Assembly: GCF_030272615.1 (NCBI RefSeq) | Contig: NC_081407.1 | Location: forward strand, 377,445,132-377,509,131 | Length of the DNA stretch: 64,000 bases | Reading direction: 5' to 3' | Source of the DNA: Cryptomeria japonica | Taxonomy: Eukaryota; Streptophyta; Pinopsida; Cupressales; Cupressaceae | Shown: positions 20,746 to 32,218 of the stretch, one piece after another | Numbering within the stretch: position 1 is the first letter of the stretch | How the letters are laid out: each line of letters begins with the position of its first letter | The notes under the pieces: generated by a model | What the model saw: the letters and a program-made list of their open reading frames with translations, nothing else | The model's database searches: none | What the model was told of the DNA's origin: nothing | Program-made: the position numbers and the translations under genes

Positions 20746-22234
20746 ACACCAATAGGCTTGAACTCTAGGAAAACAAAGTGTTGGACATATTTAGGTATTC
20801 AAAAATAGATTCATTGTCACTCATCTTTAATGGACATAACTTCTTCTTTAGAAAATATTCATTCTTCATGAATTTTCTTGAAACATTTTCCTAAATTTGA
20901 ATGAGGCTCCTCATGTTTTTTCAAAACATCATATTTTTTTTATTTCATGGTTCCAAGATTTATTCCAATGTCTAGACCTTAAAGATCCCAATCCAACAAA
21001 AAATCCTTTGTTTCGAGGTTCTATAGCTTGATTATTTTTGCACCATCAAACTTTTCCATATCCATAAGAGATGTGCATGATATGTTCTCTACAAAAGGGA
21101 TTTTGTTTTAGATATAATCTTATCCAAAGCCAGTTTAATTTGAACAAAACATCCTTTTAATCCTAACACCCAATAATGAATATGATCAAGCTTTGATACC
21201 AAATGAAAGGAAGTGTAATAAATATTTCACAATTATTCTAAGTGGATCGATGTGTAAATATAAAGGTTATACATAAACACAAAATTAATGTACACAACCA
21301 TAACAAAAGTATATAACTTGGAAAACCCCTTACAAAAATCCCCACCTCTAAATATCAAATTCATTGTATTATTAGCAACACAAAAAGGGTTACAATACAA
21401 TTGCTAGCTCAAGCCTTTACAAGATATTATACCAACATACCAATATGAATCTATATTTGGAGAACATGATAATATTTATAAAACTAAACTATCAAACTAC
21501 CATCTCAAGCATCCAATAAATAGAAGGTGTAGTACATGAAAATCATCAAATGATAAAGAGAAAATCATGAGCTAAAACCACCCAAATCCTTAGTCAAAAT
21601 CTAATGCCTAAATCGTAAGGTGAGTACAAAGACTAAAATATCATATTTTATACACTTGTGATAACATCATCATTATTCATTCATCAATTTGGCAACTTAA
21701 TTTAACTCTATCATCTCCATTCAAAAATGTCTTATGGTGTGCCATATGTTTGTCAACAAGTGTAACTCTTTCTTAAAATTATCTCTATGTCATAGATGTT
21801 TACATTTTTTACATGGGAGGCGTAACTTCCAATGTAGAATGTTTGATCCCTTTCTCTTAGATTAGTGATTTTGGAGTAGACTTAAGTTCAACAATAAAAA
21901 CATCAAGATTAGTTTCAACATGATTTGGAACCAAAATAAACCATCTAAAATTGCCTAAATTTTACTTTTTTGTGTTCTTAACATTAGAATGCAAGGTTGA
22001 GTCACATTTTTTTACATAAAATTATATAGATATAATCTATTCCATGATGGAAAATAAATATAAATTAAAATGAGATTAGATCAATATAACTAAAAATATT
22101 TAAGACTAATATATTCTATAGATTTTGTAAGCTTATACATAAAATACATCAAAATTGTGTATCTTTAAAAAAATTCAAATTAAATCAAATGGTATATTTT
22201 AAAGGAAGACCCACATTAAATTAAAGGTAAAAAT
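20746..22234. other. Flanking DNA, partly duplicated elsewhere; no gene
   Basis: From about 21455 rightwards this sequence is repeated at 42680-43450 with scattered differences. The part 20746-21454 has no partner in the window. Only short frames occur on both strands and I recognise nothing coding. Confidence 0.5.
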
Positions 22235-22492
22235 TGTCAGTTTACATCGAGCAGAGAAATAACATAAAACAATGAAAGAAAAACAAAATTAAAGAATGAG
22301 ACATGAGACACGATTTACAGTGGTTCAACAAATGCCTGCGTCCACTCTCAAGCAGGGAAATCATCTATTAACCAATATCCAAATCATCTAGTACATAGAC
22401 TGCACACATATTTATACATTCATATTCAAGTATGAATAGAAGAGTTGAGGGAGCCAAAAGGTCATGTGTCTGTTGGGCTTCACATCCCAACA
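22235..22492 (-). repeat. Left LTR (3' LTR) of the gene-capturing copia element
   Basis: Begins TGTCAGTTTA and ends CATCCCAACA on the plus strand. It pairs over its full 258-bp length with the right LTR. On the minus strand it starts TGTTGGGATGTGAAGCCC, a typical copia LTR start, with an inner short inverted repeat TTGGGATGTGAAGCCCAA. Confidence 0.88.
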
Positions 22493-22824
22493 ATCTCCCT
22501 CGTGAAGACCAACCGACACAGTCATGCACCATGACAACCCCTGCTCTCCGTTTTGATCCTTACGGAACCAGACCCATGGAAGATTTTAACTTTTCCAGAC
22601 TCTGTTCCAGCACAACTTGAATGAGTCTTCTCCAAACCAAACCTGAAACAAAAACCTCATCTCTTATTACTTGATGGACTCCTGCTCCTATGCTCACCCT
22701 TAACATAAAATCTAAAATCTATAATCTTCGTTGTTTTTATCCTCCTGCAAGTTGAAGCACTCTTGATTCACCAAATTCTTTTTATAGTTCACAATTATAT
22801 GATCTTCATTAATAAAACCATCAT

Positions 22825-23150
22825 GTTTTCTTGAAGAACCATAGTGACATTCATCTCTTCGTCGTATTGTTCATCGAGAATTCCAAAAGCCATGGCTTGG
22901 ACAACCGCCAAGAGAGATAACAACACTGCATCTACCTCCGATGGTGATATTTTCTCCCCTCCTATGTGAATGGACTCCTTGATTCTACCGATCAAGAAAA
23001 GATAACCGTCCTTGTCAAGATAACCGATATTGCTGGTGTGGAACCATCCTAATGGGAAAGTTGTTTTATTGGCTTCTGAATTATTCTGATATTCCTTGAT
23101 AACAGTCAAACCACATATGCAAACCTTGCCACTGGTAGTTTCTGGCCCCA
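22825..23150 (-). pseudogene. Captured fragment of an AAE3-like acyl-activating enzyme
   Basis: The minus frame within 23190-22795 reads GKVCICGLTVIKEYQNN, FPLGWFHTSNIGYLDKDGYL, FLIGRIKESIHIGGEKISPS and EVDAVLLS. This is the C-terminal core of adenylate-forming enzymes, closest to the plant AAE3/4CL-like group (normal motifs GWFHTGDIG and GRIKELINRGGEKISP). The TGD threonine-glycine is changed to TSN, the hinge stretch is altered and both ends are missing, so it cannot be active. The pieces join without introns as far as I can see, suggesting capture through RNA. It is the last captured piece before the 3' LTR. Confidence 0.8.
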
Positions 23151-23193
23151 AGCTCCCCTCTAAAGGACTACGCTCGCCAATCAGAATCATCGC

Positions 23194-23772
23194 CTAGACA
23201 GCGGTACCAACAGACAACAGAACTGTCACATCCTTATCATTATTGTCGGACGAAACAGTTGGAGCACCGAAACAATCAAAATGTGTTACATTGAAATCTA
23301 TTACTTTCTGGAAATCCATATCATCATCATCATCGTCATCATTTGAATACCAATCAAAATGGCCAACCAACTGTAATGTTTCGATTAAATGCAAACAGGC
23401 GTTACGCAAGCATCCTTCTACTATCTCTTGCACACTAATTTGAGCCAGAATCAGACACTTGTCCTTTGCATAGTGCTCTATCAGTCTCAGATCCGACAAC
23501 AACAACCTCTTCAACCCATGAACAGAACTAAAAACCTTCAGAATAGCTGTTGGAGGACCAACTGCTATGTCAAGCAATACCTTCTTGTCATTTGTTTGTA
23601 TGCAATCCAAAATACGTTGCCCGGATTCCTTAATCCCGTAAAAAATAGCTATTTTTTGGTCACCAACATGCTCTGCTACAAACCCACCAAATTCTACAAA
23701 ATTACCAACTTCTTCAACAAATCCGATATTAAAACATGGGCAAAACACATCATCACCTTTTGATTGGTGGTC
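23194..23772 (-). pseudogene. Unidentified captured or element sequence between NF-YC and AAE3 pieces
   Basis: The minus frame that begins in the NF-YC piece stays open for another 190 codons, through FVEEVGNFVEFGGFVAEHVG, KKVLLDIAVGPPTAILKVFS, LILAQISVQEIVEGCLRN and an Asp run near 23320-23345. It has ordinary amino-acid composition and may derive from another host gene. The repeated Leu/Ile pattern hints at a helical repeat protein, which is only a guess. Confidence 0.35.
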
Positions 23773-23905
23773 CTCACAAGCTTTGGCGAACACAAAAGGG
23801 GCTTCTGCAAATATCATGCACACATCTTCGTCTGCCTTCATAATCTTCTGGATGCAAGCTAGGGGCAAATGATGTTTCTTAAAATCACTCGATTCTGTGA
23901 CCTCC
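23773..23905 (-). pseudogene. Captured NF-YC (HAP5) histone-fold fragment
   Basis: The minus frame reads SSDFKKHHLPLACIQKIMKA then DEDVCMIFAEAPFVFAKACE. This is the start of the NF-YC histone fold, normally LPLARIKKIMKADEDVRMIS followed by AEAPV.FAKACE. NF-YC forms the CCAAT-binding NF-Y trimer with NF-YA and NF-YB. Only the segment up to AKACE is kept, so the fold is incomplete. R to C, K to Q and S to F changes show relaxed constraint. Confidence 0.85.
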
Positions 23906-23919
23906 TATGTCCTCACATA

Positions 23920-24110
23920 AAAGGGTTCATGGATCCGCTCCTTGCAGTGCAAAGTCGCCCGAAATCTGCCATGGCCATCAAAGACCCCTAAGCAATGTAG
24001 ACTCCATCGACTTCAGCCACGAACGATGAAACAATGCTCATGACATCCTCCGTTTCTCACCTTCTAACGCAAATTGACACCATGCCATGTTGCAGGCGTG
24101 AGACTCTGTC
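23920..24110 (-). pseudogene. Captured clade A-like PP2C phosphatase fragment
   Basis: Two frames are needed. One gives LQHGMVSICVRR, stop, ETEDVMSIVSSF, matching the PP2C block YGV.SVCGRRREMEDAV. The next frame gives GVFDGHGRFRATLHCKERIH, matching FFGVYDGHGCSHVA.KCRERMH. GVFDGHG (23988-23968) holds the metal-binding DGH motif of PP2C. The order and spacing suggest the ABI1/HAB1 clade, which restrains ABA-activated kinases. One frameshift, an in-frame stop and loss of the remaining catalytic core make it a fragment. Confidence 0.75.
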
Positions 24111-24245
24111 TTTGTCTCTTAACTCTAAGACCCACAACTGTGAAGAACCGACAGATCTGGCCGCCTTTTCTGTCATCGTATTTTCTTCCCTTTCGTCTTC
24201 CATATACAAAAAAATGGTTCGTTGGCTCTAGTTTAATGACGTCTT

Positions 24246-25412
24246 TCAAACTATGTTCCAGATTTTATCTATCACCACAGGCAACACAGCATTCCATGCC
24301 TTGCACTCCTCCAGCAGCATCACCTCCACACTATACTCTGGCTTCCCATCAAAACAAGGGAGCTCCTTAATGTCCTTGTGTTTCACAGTGACCTCATCCT
24401 TCAACTGGGAGTCAAGCATTGCTTCCATGATCTAATGTTCCTTCACAATGTTTATGTCTTTCACAGTGACAGCCACGGCCACATTTAGCACTTTTGTTTC
24501 TACGACTTCCAAGGGCACTTCAGGAGCAGGGGGAATCTCCATCTCGACATTACTCTCAACTGTTGATTCAAGTTGCTTCTTCACGCAACTCTTCTCAACC
24601 TCGGGCTCCTCATCATCCACGTTGACACTATCATCCACATCCATCCAATCAAGTTGATGAACCATATCTCCCTTCTCTTCATGTGACGCCTGAAACCGCT
24701 TAGAGCAATGCCCACTGTCCTCGACTCTCGTTAATGGCCGCTTCTGCTTCAAACCAGAAAACCTTGTTTTGTCCTACACTTCATCATCCAAATCCATAGA
24801 CTCATATTCTTCTATGAAAATGTCTGTGCAAAGGTTGTCTTCATCATCATGGGAGTGCCTCTTTATTTTTTCAAAGGTTGTCTTCATCATCATGGGAGTG
24901 CCTCTTTATTTTTTCCAAGGCCATGCCATCTGCAGAGCTCTCTAAAGTCGCAATTACTCCCAGGCTTCCTTGCCCTGCTACCTCACTCCAATCTGCAACC
25001 TCCTCATCTCGAGAGGCAAAATCAACCACAGATTCAACTTGGGTTTCCGATGGCAAACACTCTTTCTCCCAAAATCTTTTGAGCTCCTCTTTTTCAACAT
25101 CGGCTTCTTTCCTAGCATCTTTCTGCCAACAAATTCCAATCGAGGCATCATGGGGTTCAACCTTCACCACACGAATACCAACAACTGCCCGTCCACTAAC
25201 AGTTTGCCCAATAAGTGCCAAAGCTGGTTCAAGAGAGAAGCAAATAAGAATCCCAACATCCTTCTCTTTCGTTGGATTCTCCTCTTCAACTAAGTTCCCC
25301 TCTTTCTTCCAGCCATCCCACCAATGTACACAATGCTTGAAACACAGTCATATCATAGAAGTTATGAATTTTACCTTTTTCTTGCTCCTCCATCTCTGCT
25401 CAAGCCAACCTA
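24246..25412 (-). pseudogene. 5' interior of the capture element: unidentified acidic coding stretches
   Basis: After the primer site, minus frames give GRAVVGIRVVKVEPHDASIG, KEELKRFWEKECLPSETQVE (25221-24871), then DWMDVDDSVNVDDEEPEVEK (24752-24432) and VKHKDIKELPCFDGKPEYSV (24428-24246). They are acidic and rich in Val, and could be N-terminal sequence of the PP2C source gene, which is poorly conserved in that family, or another captured gene. No gag, zinc-knuckle or protease motif is visible. Confidence 0.35.
24831..24916. repeat. 43-bp tandem duplication
   Basis: Two nearly identical 43-bp units starting AAGGTTGTCTTCATCATCAT at 24831 and 24874. On the minus strand they encode the repeated ending HDDEDNL. 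Inside the captured region. Confidence 0.9.
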
Positions 25413-25427
25413 GGCTCTGATACCAAT
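25413..25427 (-). promoter_or_regulatory. Primer-binding site (initiator tRNA-Met) of the capture element
   Basis: On the minus strand TTGGTATCAGAGCC follows the LTR directly. It is the standard copia initiator-Met site and fixes the direction of the element. Confidence 0.9.
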
Positions 25428-25685
25428 TGTTAGTTTAAATCGAGCAAAGAAATAACATAAAACAATGAAAGAAAAATGGGAATAAAGAATGCGACACGAG
25501 ACACGATTTACAATGGTTTGACAAATACCTATGTCCACTCTCAAGTAGGGAAATCATCTATTAACCAATATCCAAATCATCTAATACATAGACTACACAC
25601 ATATTTATACATTCATATTCAAGCATGAATCGAAGAGTTGAGGGAGCCAAAAGGTCATGTGACTGTTGGGCTTCACATCCCAACA
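25428..25685 (-). repeat. Right LTR (5' LTR) of the gene-capturing copia element
   Basis: Begins TGTTAGTTTA and ends CATCCCAACA on the plus strand; same length as the left LTR with about 22 differences. Confidence 0.88.
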
Positions 25686-25690
25686 AAAAT

Positions 25691-27185
25691 TAAGGTATAG
25701 TACTGAGATTCTCCAATTAGAGGATGACTAACCTTTCATAAATAGTGCTACGATTTATCTTTCATCATAACAAAATTTAAAAAGATGGATTATTGACAAA
25801 TTATTTTCATTTAAACACCCAAATTAATTGTGTGATTGATCAAAAGACCTTATTTGAATAATAATTAATAATTAAGGCACCAAGCTAAGGCTTGAAACAA
25901 GCAGTCCAATTTAAGTACTATATAATCCAGCAATAAAATGAAAGGTTAACATAAAATAAATATAATAAATTACTCTATATATTATAGATTCGAACTTGGC
26001 ATATATCTTTGTAATTGAGACTGTTACAGTGATACGAACTTTGGCACATGTTTTTGTGTCTGACAAAATAGAAGGCACTTAAAACTGTTGCATTAATTAA
26101 GCCTAAATTAAAAGATAATTAAAATGTCCAAACGACTGGCTGACAACAGCCACAGTTTAAAACATTTGACCTACGACCTGGCTTGTTCAACAATACGTTT
26201 GAACTCTACTGCCAGATACAAACTGGAGTACAACTCAGTTGTCTGTAATAAATTTGGGGCAATTGTTTTTTCTTGGAGTTATAAATTGATAATATATATG
26301 AAGACCTCATTTTCAATATAGACATTCATCAATATCAATAAGAATTAAAATATTATAATTTAATTGTCATCATTTGTAAGTTCATATATAAGAAATGTTA
26401 TCTTGAATATAAACATTCAGCAATAACAATTTTAGAAACAAAAATCATAATACCAAAATTTAATCATCCCACTATACCATTCAAAATATGTTACCATAAT
26501 TTAACCATCACACTATACCATCAAAAACAACAACAACAATGATTACACTGCATCGCTTTCACATTCTATCCTACTTCCTTCTCATTGATTACAAGTGCCC
26601 GCATAATAGTGTTGTCCCACCTTGTCATTTTTGTATTTATCCTGCTAATCACAGTTGCATATATATTGTTGGAATCCTCAACGTCATAAGCTCTCCTCCA
26701 TGTCTGTTTGTCTCCCCAATTTCGGTTCCTGGATTCTTCTTCATATAATATATCATGTAATTAACATCTGCTGTTGTTCTATGTGGATCTCATAGTTTTG
26801 GCAGTTTAAGTAGAGTGATGCAAATGTTAAAAGTTTGAATTTTTATGAAAAGGTTTTATTTTAAAATTATGTTTATTTATACAATTTTAAGAAATATGGA
26901 TGTATTTGATTATATTTCAATATAAGATTGCGAAAATGAAATATAAAACATATATGTAATCTTAAAAATAGAAACAACCACAATACAACAAAAATGTAAC
27001 TCATTTCTATAAATTACAAATCATACTTTATATTTAGCTCACTTGTATGTTTTCCTATTTGTTTTTAATCTTTGTCATGAATGTAAAATTAATCGAATAA
27101 AAAAAGTTGACCAAAACAAACTTGACTGTATTACAATAATATAAAAGCAAGACCTTAAATGACATTAAAAAAATATTATCATCAG
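25691..27185. other. Duplicated AT-rich DNA, no gene seen
   Basis: Matches 43445-44290 and then 44807-44960. Copy 1 holds an extra ATATATTGTTGGAATCCTCA stretch near 26660-26715 absent from copy 2. No conserved reading frame is shared by the two copies here. Confidence 0.5.
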
Positions 27186-27291
27186 GCTTTCTCTCTCACT
27201 GTTTTCAGTTGATTACTATGAAAGAAAGCTTGAATCTTTGAGGACCAGAATGCCTCCAATTTTAAGATCCATTCAGGCATTACTGCAATAG
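27186..27291 (+). pseudogene. Decapitated copy of the orphan gene at 45131-45424
   Basis: Keeps the last 35 or so codons, IRLSLSLFSVDYYERKLESL then RTRMPPILRSIQALLQ and the stop, plus about 90 bases of 3' flank. The promoter, TATA box and N-terminal half present in the other copy are deleted here; the break lies around 27178. H to D, R to K and F to L differences are seen against 45131-45424. Confidence 0.7.
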
Positions 27292-27385
27292 TTCAGCCTC
27301 CAGATTCCTGCACAGATATGGTGGAAAAATAATGAAAGAGAATCAAAAGGGCACGTTTTATATGAGGCCTGCAGTGAAATATATT

Positions 27386-28222
27386 ATTTACATGTATTTG
27401 ACTTTAGGGAAAGATATAAAGAAAAAAATGTGATTGATATAAGGGAAGTTTATATTTTTAAGTTTGTAGGAAGGGGATTTTAGTTTTGAAATTTTCAAAC
27501 AGTAAGAGGAGAGGAGAGAGAAGGAAAGATTATAAATATATTTATTTGTAACCAATCAATCTTTGTATGAAAGGAAGAACAATTCTATTATAATATCATG
27601 TAAATTGTAGAAGTTTAAAAAAAAATTATGAAAAGATTATGTATTAAAATTAAATTTATTTATATAATAAGATACTTATAAGATATGCATATATTTGATT
27701 ATGTTTAAAAGTTAGATTGTGAAAGTTAAATATAAAACAAACAACAGACATGCAACCTTAAAACTAAAAACAATTATAATGGAACAAAAATATGACTCCA
27801 CATAGGATACAACCATCAAATTACAAATCCAACAAATTAAAAAAATCATAAAACAATAATATATAAATAATTTATTAGATAACTCACTTATTATATTATA
27901 AAAATTGAATGACTAATATGAATTGCTTCTTCTTGCTTATTTAACACTACACCAACCAAATGAATTTGTTGAGGAAAAAATATATTTTTAAGAGAACTAT
28001 TTTACAAATCATTAACTTTAAAAAAAAATAAAAATCTAACTTTAATTCATATGCTTGATATTGAGTTTTTCATTAATTTGATTGTAGTCTGTACAGGGGT
28101 TTAATCCTCCTCTTTAGATTGGTTGTATCTAAAAGATACTTTAAGAATTGAAAGATATTCGCTCTTGAAAAATAACAATAAGATATATGTTCTAGATATT
28201 TCCCCTCAAATTAAGACTTTGA
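27386..28222. other. AT-rich intergenic DNA with a third copy of a dispersed block
   Basis: 27610-27850 resembles both 26840-27020 and 44100-44300, and 28070-28170 resembles 44455-44570, so parts of this region are a rearranged repeat of the duplicated segment. No gene seen. Confidence 0.5.
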
Positions 28223-28696
28223 GTTCATAATGTGAACGTTTTGATTAATAAAAGAGAGATGGGCATGTCCATTATATAATAGCAAAGCGACACCAAAAGC
28301 GGATGAGGGATGCACAACTCACAAAAGACCCCCCACCAAAACACAACAAAAACCTAGGATGGCAAACAAAGAACCAACAGCTAAACTAGAAAACCAACAG
28401 ACAAAAAAGAACCAAGACCACCAAACAAAACAATCGCGAAGCACAAACCCAAAGTGATGGTCTACTGCATGGGGGTACCCTTGTCCTGCGAATTATGGCA
28501 CAAAATAAGACCTTTATGAGAAAAAAAAAAAAGAGAGACTTTTTACTCGATCCAACCCCAAAACCAAAGGAGACCAGCGTAGAGTCGGGGGTGGCCTTGA
28601 CCATCAAATTGATGGGTCAGAGCCCATGGATAGGGAATCCATGTGTGTGTGTTTTTCGCCTTTCTCCTTTCCATCTTGTCATGGATAGCCTATAGG

Positions 28697-30073
28697 GAGG
28701 CATTGTGCTTGCTAGCCACATCCCTACAAGCATAGTTGACCTCCTCAATTTTCTTTTTAAGGGCCTCCTAGGTTTTCTTGATCTATTCTAGCTCGTACTT
28801 ACTACCCGCATTCTTGATCCTTGAGTCAATGTCAGCAATCTTTCCACCCACCATTTCCCAATGTCTCATAATGCCTGGCATTAGATCATTGGCAACTTTT
28901 TCATACTCCGTCCTCATCCAAATCTTCAACCCAAGTGTTAGCCTTGGCCTCAGCCTCGTTCGTTGCTTCCATTTAATTGATCTTCTTGATGGCCACATTC
29001 ATTTGCGCAAAGAGACATTTTATCAACTCTTCTTGTCTTTGGACATCTTCATGCAGATGCTTTACACTTTTTTCCATAGCTAAAGTAGTACCCTAGAAGT
29101 TGGAGTGATCAAAGAAAGGAGGGTTTAACAAGGGAGAGCTAGGGTTTTCTCCAATTTTAGTAAGGGAGCGATCCGATCCCAAATTATCTAAGGAGTTTGA
29201 ATCCTTTGAGGATTGAGATTCAGAGCCAGAATCATCAAAAACCTTGTTAACCATTTCTTGTTGCAAGTCATACTGGACAACCACATCCTGATCCTTTTTG
29301 GTGGTAGCAATGGCCTTAAATTTGGCTATTCTAGCAAGGTTTTTCCTAGTAAACATTTTAGAACCATAGAGGCATAATTTGTTCCCAATAATTAGAGGGG
29401 GTAACAATAAGGTCAACAATCATATTGGGATGATAGGTAGACCCAACCACAATAGAAGGGACTCCACTAGAGGGGGATAAATCTAGGTGGACATTATACA
29501 CTCTGGATGAGACCCTGGTGGAGTGGGGGTTTACCCTTTTCAATGGCTTTACAAATAGACTAGGCAAAGAAGGCATAATCCAGAAAGGGAAATTCATTCT
29601 AACCCCATACTGGAGATTATTTAGCATGGGAAAAATATATATATGGAACCTTCTTTTCTTGTCATCCAAGGTGAAGGACTTCATTATGAGAAAAGCTGCA
29701 TCCTTCCAAATTCTGGGGAGATCTTCCCTGTTGTAGACACTTCGAAGCTTGGAAACTCCTTCACCTAGTTGAAAAATTGATCAAAGTTGTTCTTGTAATT
29801 CCCTTTGGGATTTATAGGAAAGGACACACCATCAAGGGCCGGCCCTATCACCTTCACAAAAGCCTCCATCGAAACCATGAAAATAACACTACCAATATTC
29901 ATGTTCCCATTGTCCCAAGCATTAACAAAATTAGAAAAGAGCTTAGGGTCATGGCCGGTCATCCCTTCAACATAATTATCTAGGTTCCCATTGATCACCT
30001 TGTCCCACAGCTCCCCGTTATTCTTTAGCTCTGAGCAACTGTCAGGTTTAGTCTGAATCAAATCATCTCCCAT
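28697..30073 (-). pseudogene. LINE ORF3, copy D
   Basis: Starts GDDLIQTKPDSCSELKNN, then LWDKVINGNLDNYVEGMTG, LFSNFVNAWDNGNMNIGSV and ALDGVSFPINPKG. Copy E gives RDLIQTKLDNCDNFKKDEV, EDMKGFNTSLFEQLSHFFDE, GKVYMGDVSFTNFMELIVAT and VESVAFPKKS in the same order, so this is a shared protein. Further on are QYGVRMNFPFWIMPSLPS (29620) and a helical C-terminal part (EYEKVANDLMPGIMRHWEMV, KKKIEEVNYACRDVASKHN). Several frameshifts are present. About 450 residues in all. No known family recognised. Confidence 0.65.
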
Positions 30074-30214
30074 ATTTTCAAAATAGAAATCCAGGTCAAG
30101 AAAGTGAAAAGCCTAGGGAATGTAGTGGTAGGAAGTACCATCAATAAATTTTTAATCTTGTCGACTTAACTAGAAAGGAGTGGAAAGGGTGAGAAAGGCA
30201 AGTACAAAAAGGCC

Positions 30215-30714
30215 AACTTTGGGATTATTCATCATTAACTAACGAGTCCTTTAAGATCATGGCACGAGCCTCCACCGAGATTTCGTGCAAGTAGAGATAT
30301 TCTAAAATCATTAGCATGCATGCCCATCCCTACCAGCTTATCCGCCACACAATTGCCTTCAGATCTCACATGGCATAACCTGACATTTCCCAATAAGGAA
30401 AGGAGATCATGACACTTGGCAATAAGAGGGTTAGCTTTCTAGTTTTGTTTAGCCACCCTTTTGAGCACCATAATGGTATTGCTCAAGTTACCTTCAATAA
30501 TTATACTCATGAGCCCCTTTTCCTTGGCCATGATCAGCCCATGATAAACAACCGCCACTTAAGCCATGCTTGAAGTTTGGATTCTAATATTTGCCACATA
30601 GGAAAGGATGAGGATGCCACGTGAGTCTCCAATCACTCCACCCCCTCCCGCCCAACCCGGGTTGCCCCTAGATGACTTGTCAAAATTCAACTTCAACCAG
30701 ACAGTGTCGGGGGT
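30215..30714 (-). pseudogene. LINE-D RNase H domain (C-terminal end of ORF2)
   Basis: The minus strand opens with VWLKLNFDKSSRGNPGWAGG then GGVIGDSRGILILSYVANIR, the start of the plant LINE RNase H (usual LNFDGSSRGNPG). It continues with IIIEGNLSNTIMVLKRV and ends RSEGNCVADKLVGMGMHAND. RNase H degrades the RNA template after first-strand synthesis. The first catalytic Asp is in NFDK, GD is retained, EGD reads EGN. Two stops interrupt the frame. Confidence 0.75.
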
Positions 30715-30728
30715 GTTCGTAATGTGAA

Positions 30729-32218
30729 TCTTATTTTATAAACTTTTGTTCGTATGTTCTGAGATTTTTATATATATAATTGATTATTTTGATTTTTTAT
30801 GAATATTGTATTATGCTTTAATTATTATTTGTTTAAAACATTTTATCTAATATAAAGGTAAGATTTTACAATATGTAATATAAATGTTTTATAATTTTGT
30901 AAACATGAAATTTGTGCATTTATTTTAATTTCAATTTAGGTATTTTTTTTATTTTTAAAGAATGTCTTAATATAATTATAAAGCACAATGTTGTATACGT
31001 TTTGTTGTTAAGTTTGACCCTTTCCTAAATCTTTATCTATTTGCACTTACATGTATTTCTATACATTTTCCTTATTTTGATTCTATTTGAACCACTTCCT
31101 ATTCTACTCATTTAAATATAGCTTACACATTTGTATATTCATTACCTAGGATTCTATATATTCTTTGTTTTAACACATTTCTATAGCATACAAGATTAAT
31201 CACATATCTTATTTTGGTTCTATTTCAACCACTTCCTATTCTACTCATTTAATAGCTTACACATTTGTACATTCGTTACCTAGGATTCTATATATTATTT
31301 ATTTTAACACATTTCTATAGCATACAAGATTAATCATATATGACTTAGATCTAACTTGACATTTAAAAATTCAAATCCTAATTGTTGATTCCCACCATTG
31401 TCTTTATGTTGTCAGGAGTTGAGTTAGTACTATAGTTTATTCTATTGCATTATGTCTCAAGGTATTTAAAAATATTCATTTAATCATTAAATTTATTGTC
31501 AAACAATCATAGAAAGATCATTCACATTTATAAGGATGACTTAGGATCATTTCAATTAGAAATTTTTAAAGGACTAATATTTTGTATCTAAATCACTCTC
31601 CAAATCACTTGTATGTTTGGCCATTGCTTGTCAATATTTATCACAAGTGTAAATTTAGTCCAATCAAAGATGGTTGACCTTTAAAAAATATTGATCCTTG
31701 TGATTTTATAATTGCTCCAAGACATTTTTAAATATCACTAATCCTTAAAAATCAAAATAGAACATAAATTCAATGAATCATAAAATAAAAATTTACGTTG
31801 CAATATTTTAGAACTACAAATCAAAGATTATATCAATAAATTATGATATTAATCTGAATAACAAAAAAATCAAATTTACACAAGATTTTAGACATGAAGT
31901 GTATCTAAATTATCCTTGTTTTTTATACTGAATGAACAAAATCTATAATATCTTAAATCTTTGTTATCATTAGTATTTTTATATACTAAATGTCTATCAC
32001 ATTAATATTTAAGTTTCCTAAAATAACAACTATTTATGTATTCCATCATTCCCAAGCTTCATTTATAGAATATAAATTAATTGTAAATGATATACTTAAC
32101 TCCCTTAAATTACTAGATTATAAACTTTTCCCAAACAAAGTAACATAATAAATATATTCCACTCAATAGTTTTGTAAAAACAAAGAGTAAATGAACCTGT
32201 CCTTCTCCTTAGTTTAAT
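30729..32218. other. AT-rich intergenic DNA, no gene
   Basis: Contains a 137-bp tandem duplication at 31071-31342. The part 31430-31740 resembles 44590-44900 of the duplicated segment (TTATTGTCAAACAATCATAG, CACTTGTATGTTT and TTTAGTCCAATC words), so it is an older dispersed copy. No reading frame of note. Confidence 0.5.
31071..31342. repeat. Tandem duplication of about 136 bp
   Basis: Two units begin CTTATTTTGATTCTATTTGA (31071) and CTTATTTTGGTTCTATTTCA (31208) and run through CTATAGCATACAAGATTAAT. They differ at under ten positions and a few small gaps. Confidence 0.9.

Larger units (their letters stand above)
22235..25685 (-). mobile_element. Copia-type LTR element carrying fragments of host genes
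   Basis: A 3.45-kb element with two 258-bp LTRs (22235-22492 and 25428-25685), TG...CA ends and an exact 5-bp duplication aaaat (22230-22234 and 25686-25690). The primer site for initiator tRNA-Met lies on the minus strand beside the right LTR, so it is transcribed leftwards. A purine tract (GAGGGAGATTG on the minus strand) borders the left LTR. Inside there is no gag, protease, integrase or RT; instead it holds pieces resembling PP2C phosphatase, NF-YC and an AAE3-type acyl-CoA synthetase. The LTRs differ at about 22 of 258 positions, so insertion is old. The homologous site near 43442 lacks it. Confidence 0.88.
7780..27385. repeat. Segmental duplication, copy 1 (partner 41553-45515)
   Basis: Matching pieces in the same order and orientation: 7780-8027 with 41553-41805; 17082-17960 with 41806-42675; 21455-22234 with 42680-43450; 25686-27030 with 43445-44290; 27005-27385 with 44807-45515. 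Copy 1 has gained the LINE/LTR nest and the capture element. Copy 2 lacks the TE3 LTR region. Both unique-looking flanks and TE3 sequence are shared, so the duplication came after TE3 inserted. Confidence 0.75.
28237..30714 (-). mobile_element. 5'-truncated LINE (LINE-D): RNase H end plus ORF3
   Basis: Flanked by a 14-bp target duplication with one mismatch, gttcataatgtgaa (28223-28236) and gttcgtaatgtgaa (30715-30728). On the minus strand it starts inside the RNase H domain, continues through about 140 non-coding bases into ORF3, and ends in a T-rich 3' UTR finishing TTTATTAATCAAAAC. The 3' UTR resembles those of LINE-C and LINE-E in style (repeated TTTTGTTGTG and TTGGT words). Confidence 0.8.

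Noticed and set aside
23243..25420. Plus-strand ORFs in the gene-capturing element, including 24878-25420
   Set aside because: Ser-rich antisense shadows; primer site and gene fragments are on the minus strand.
26539..26748. 69-codon plus ORF with a Cys/Pro-rich sequence
   Set aside because: The duplicate at 43930-44010 does not keep the frame, so it is probably chance.
31071..31342. Possible CRISPR-like or satellite array
   Set aside because: Only two long units with no spacers; a simple tandem duplication in a eukaryotic genome.
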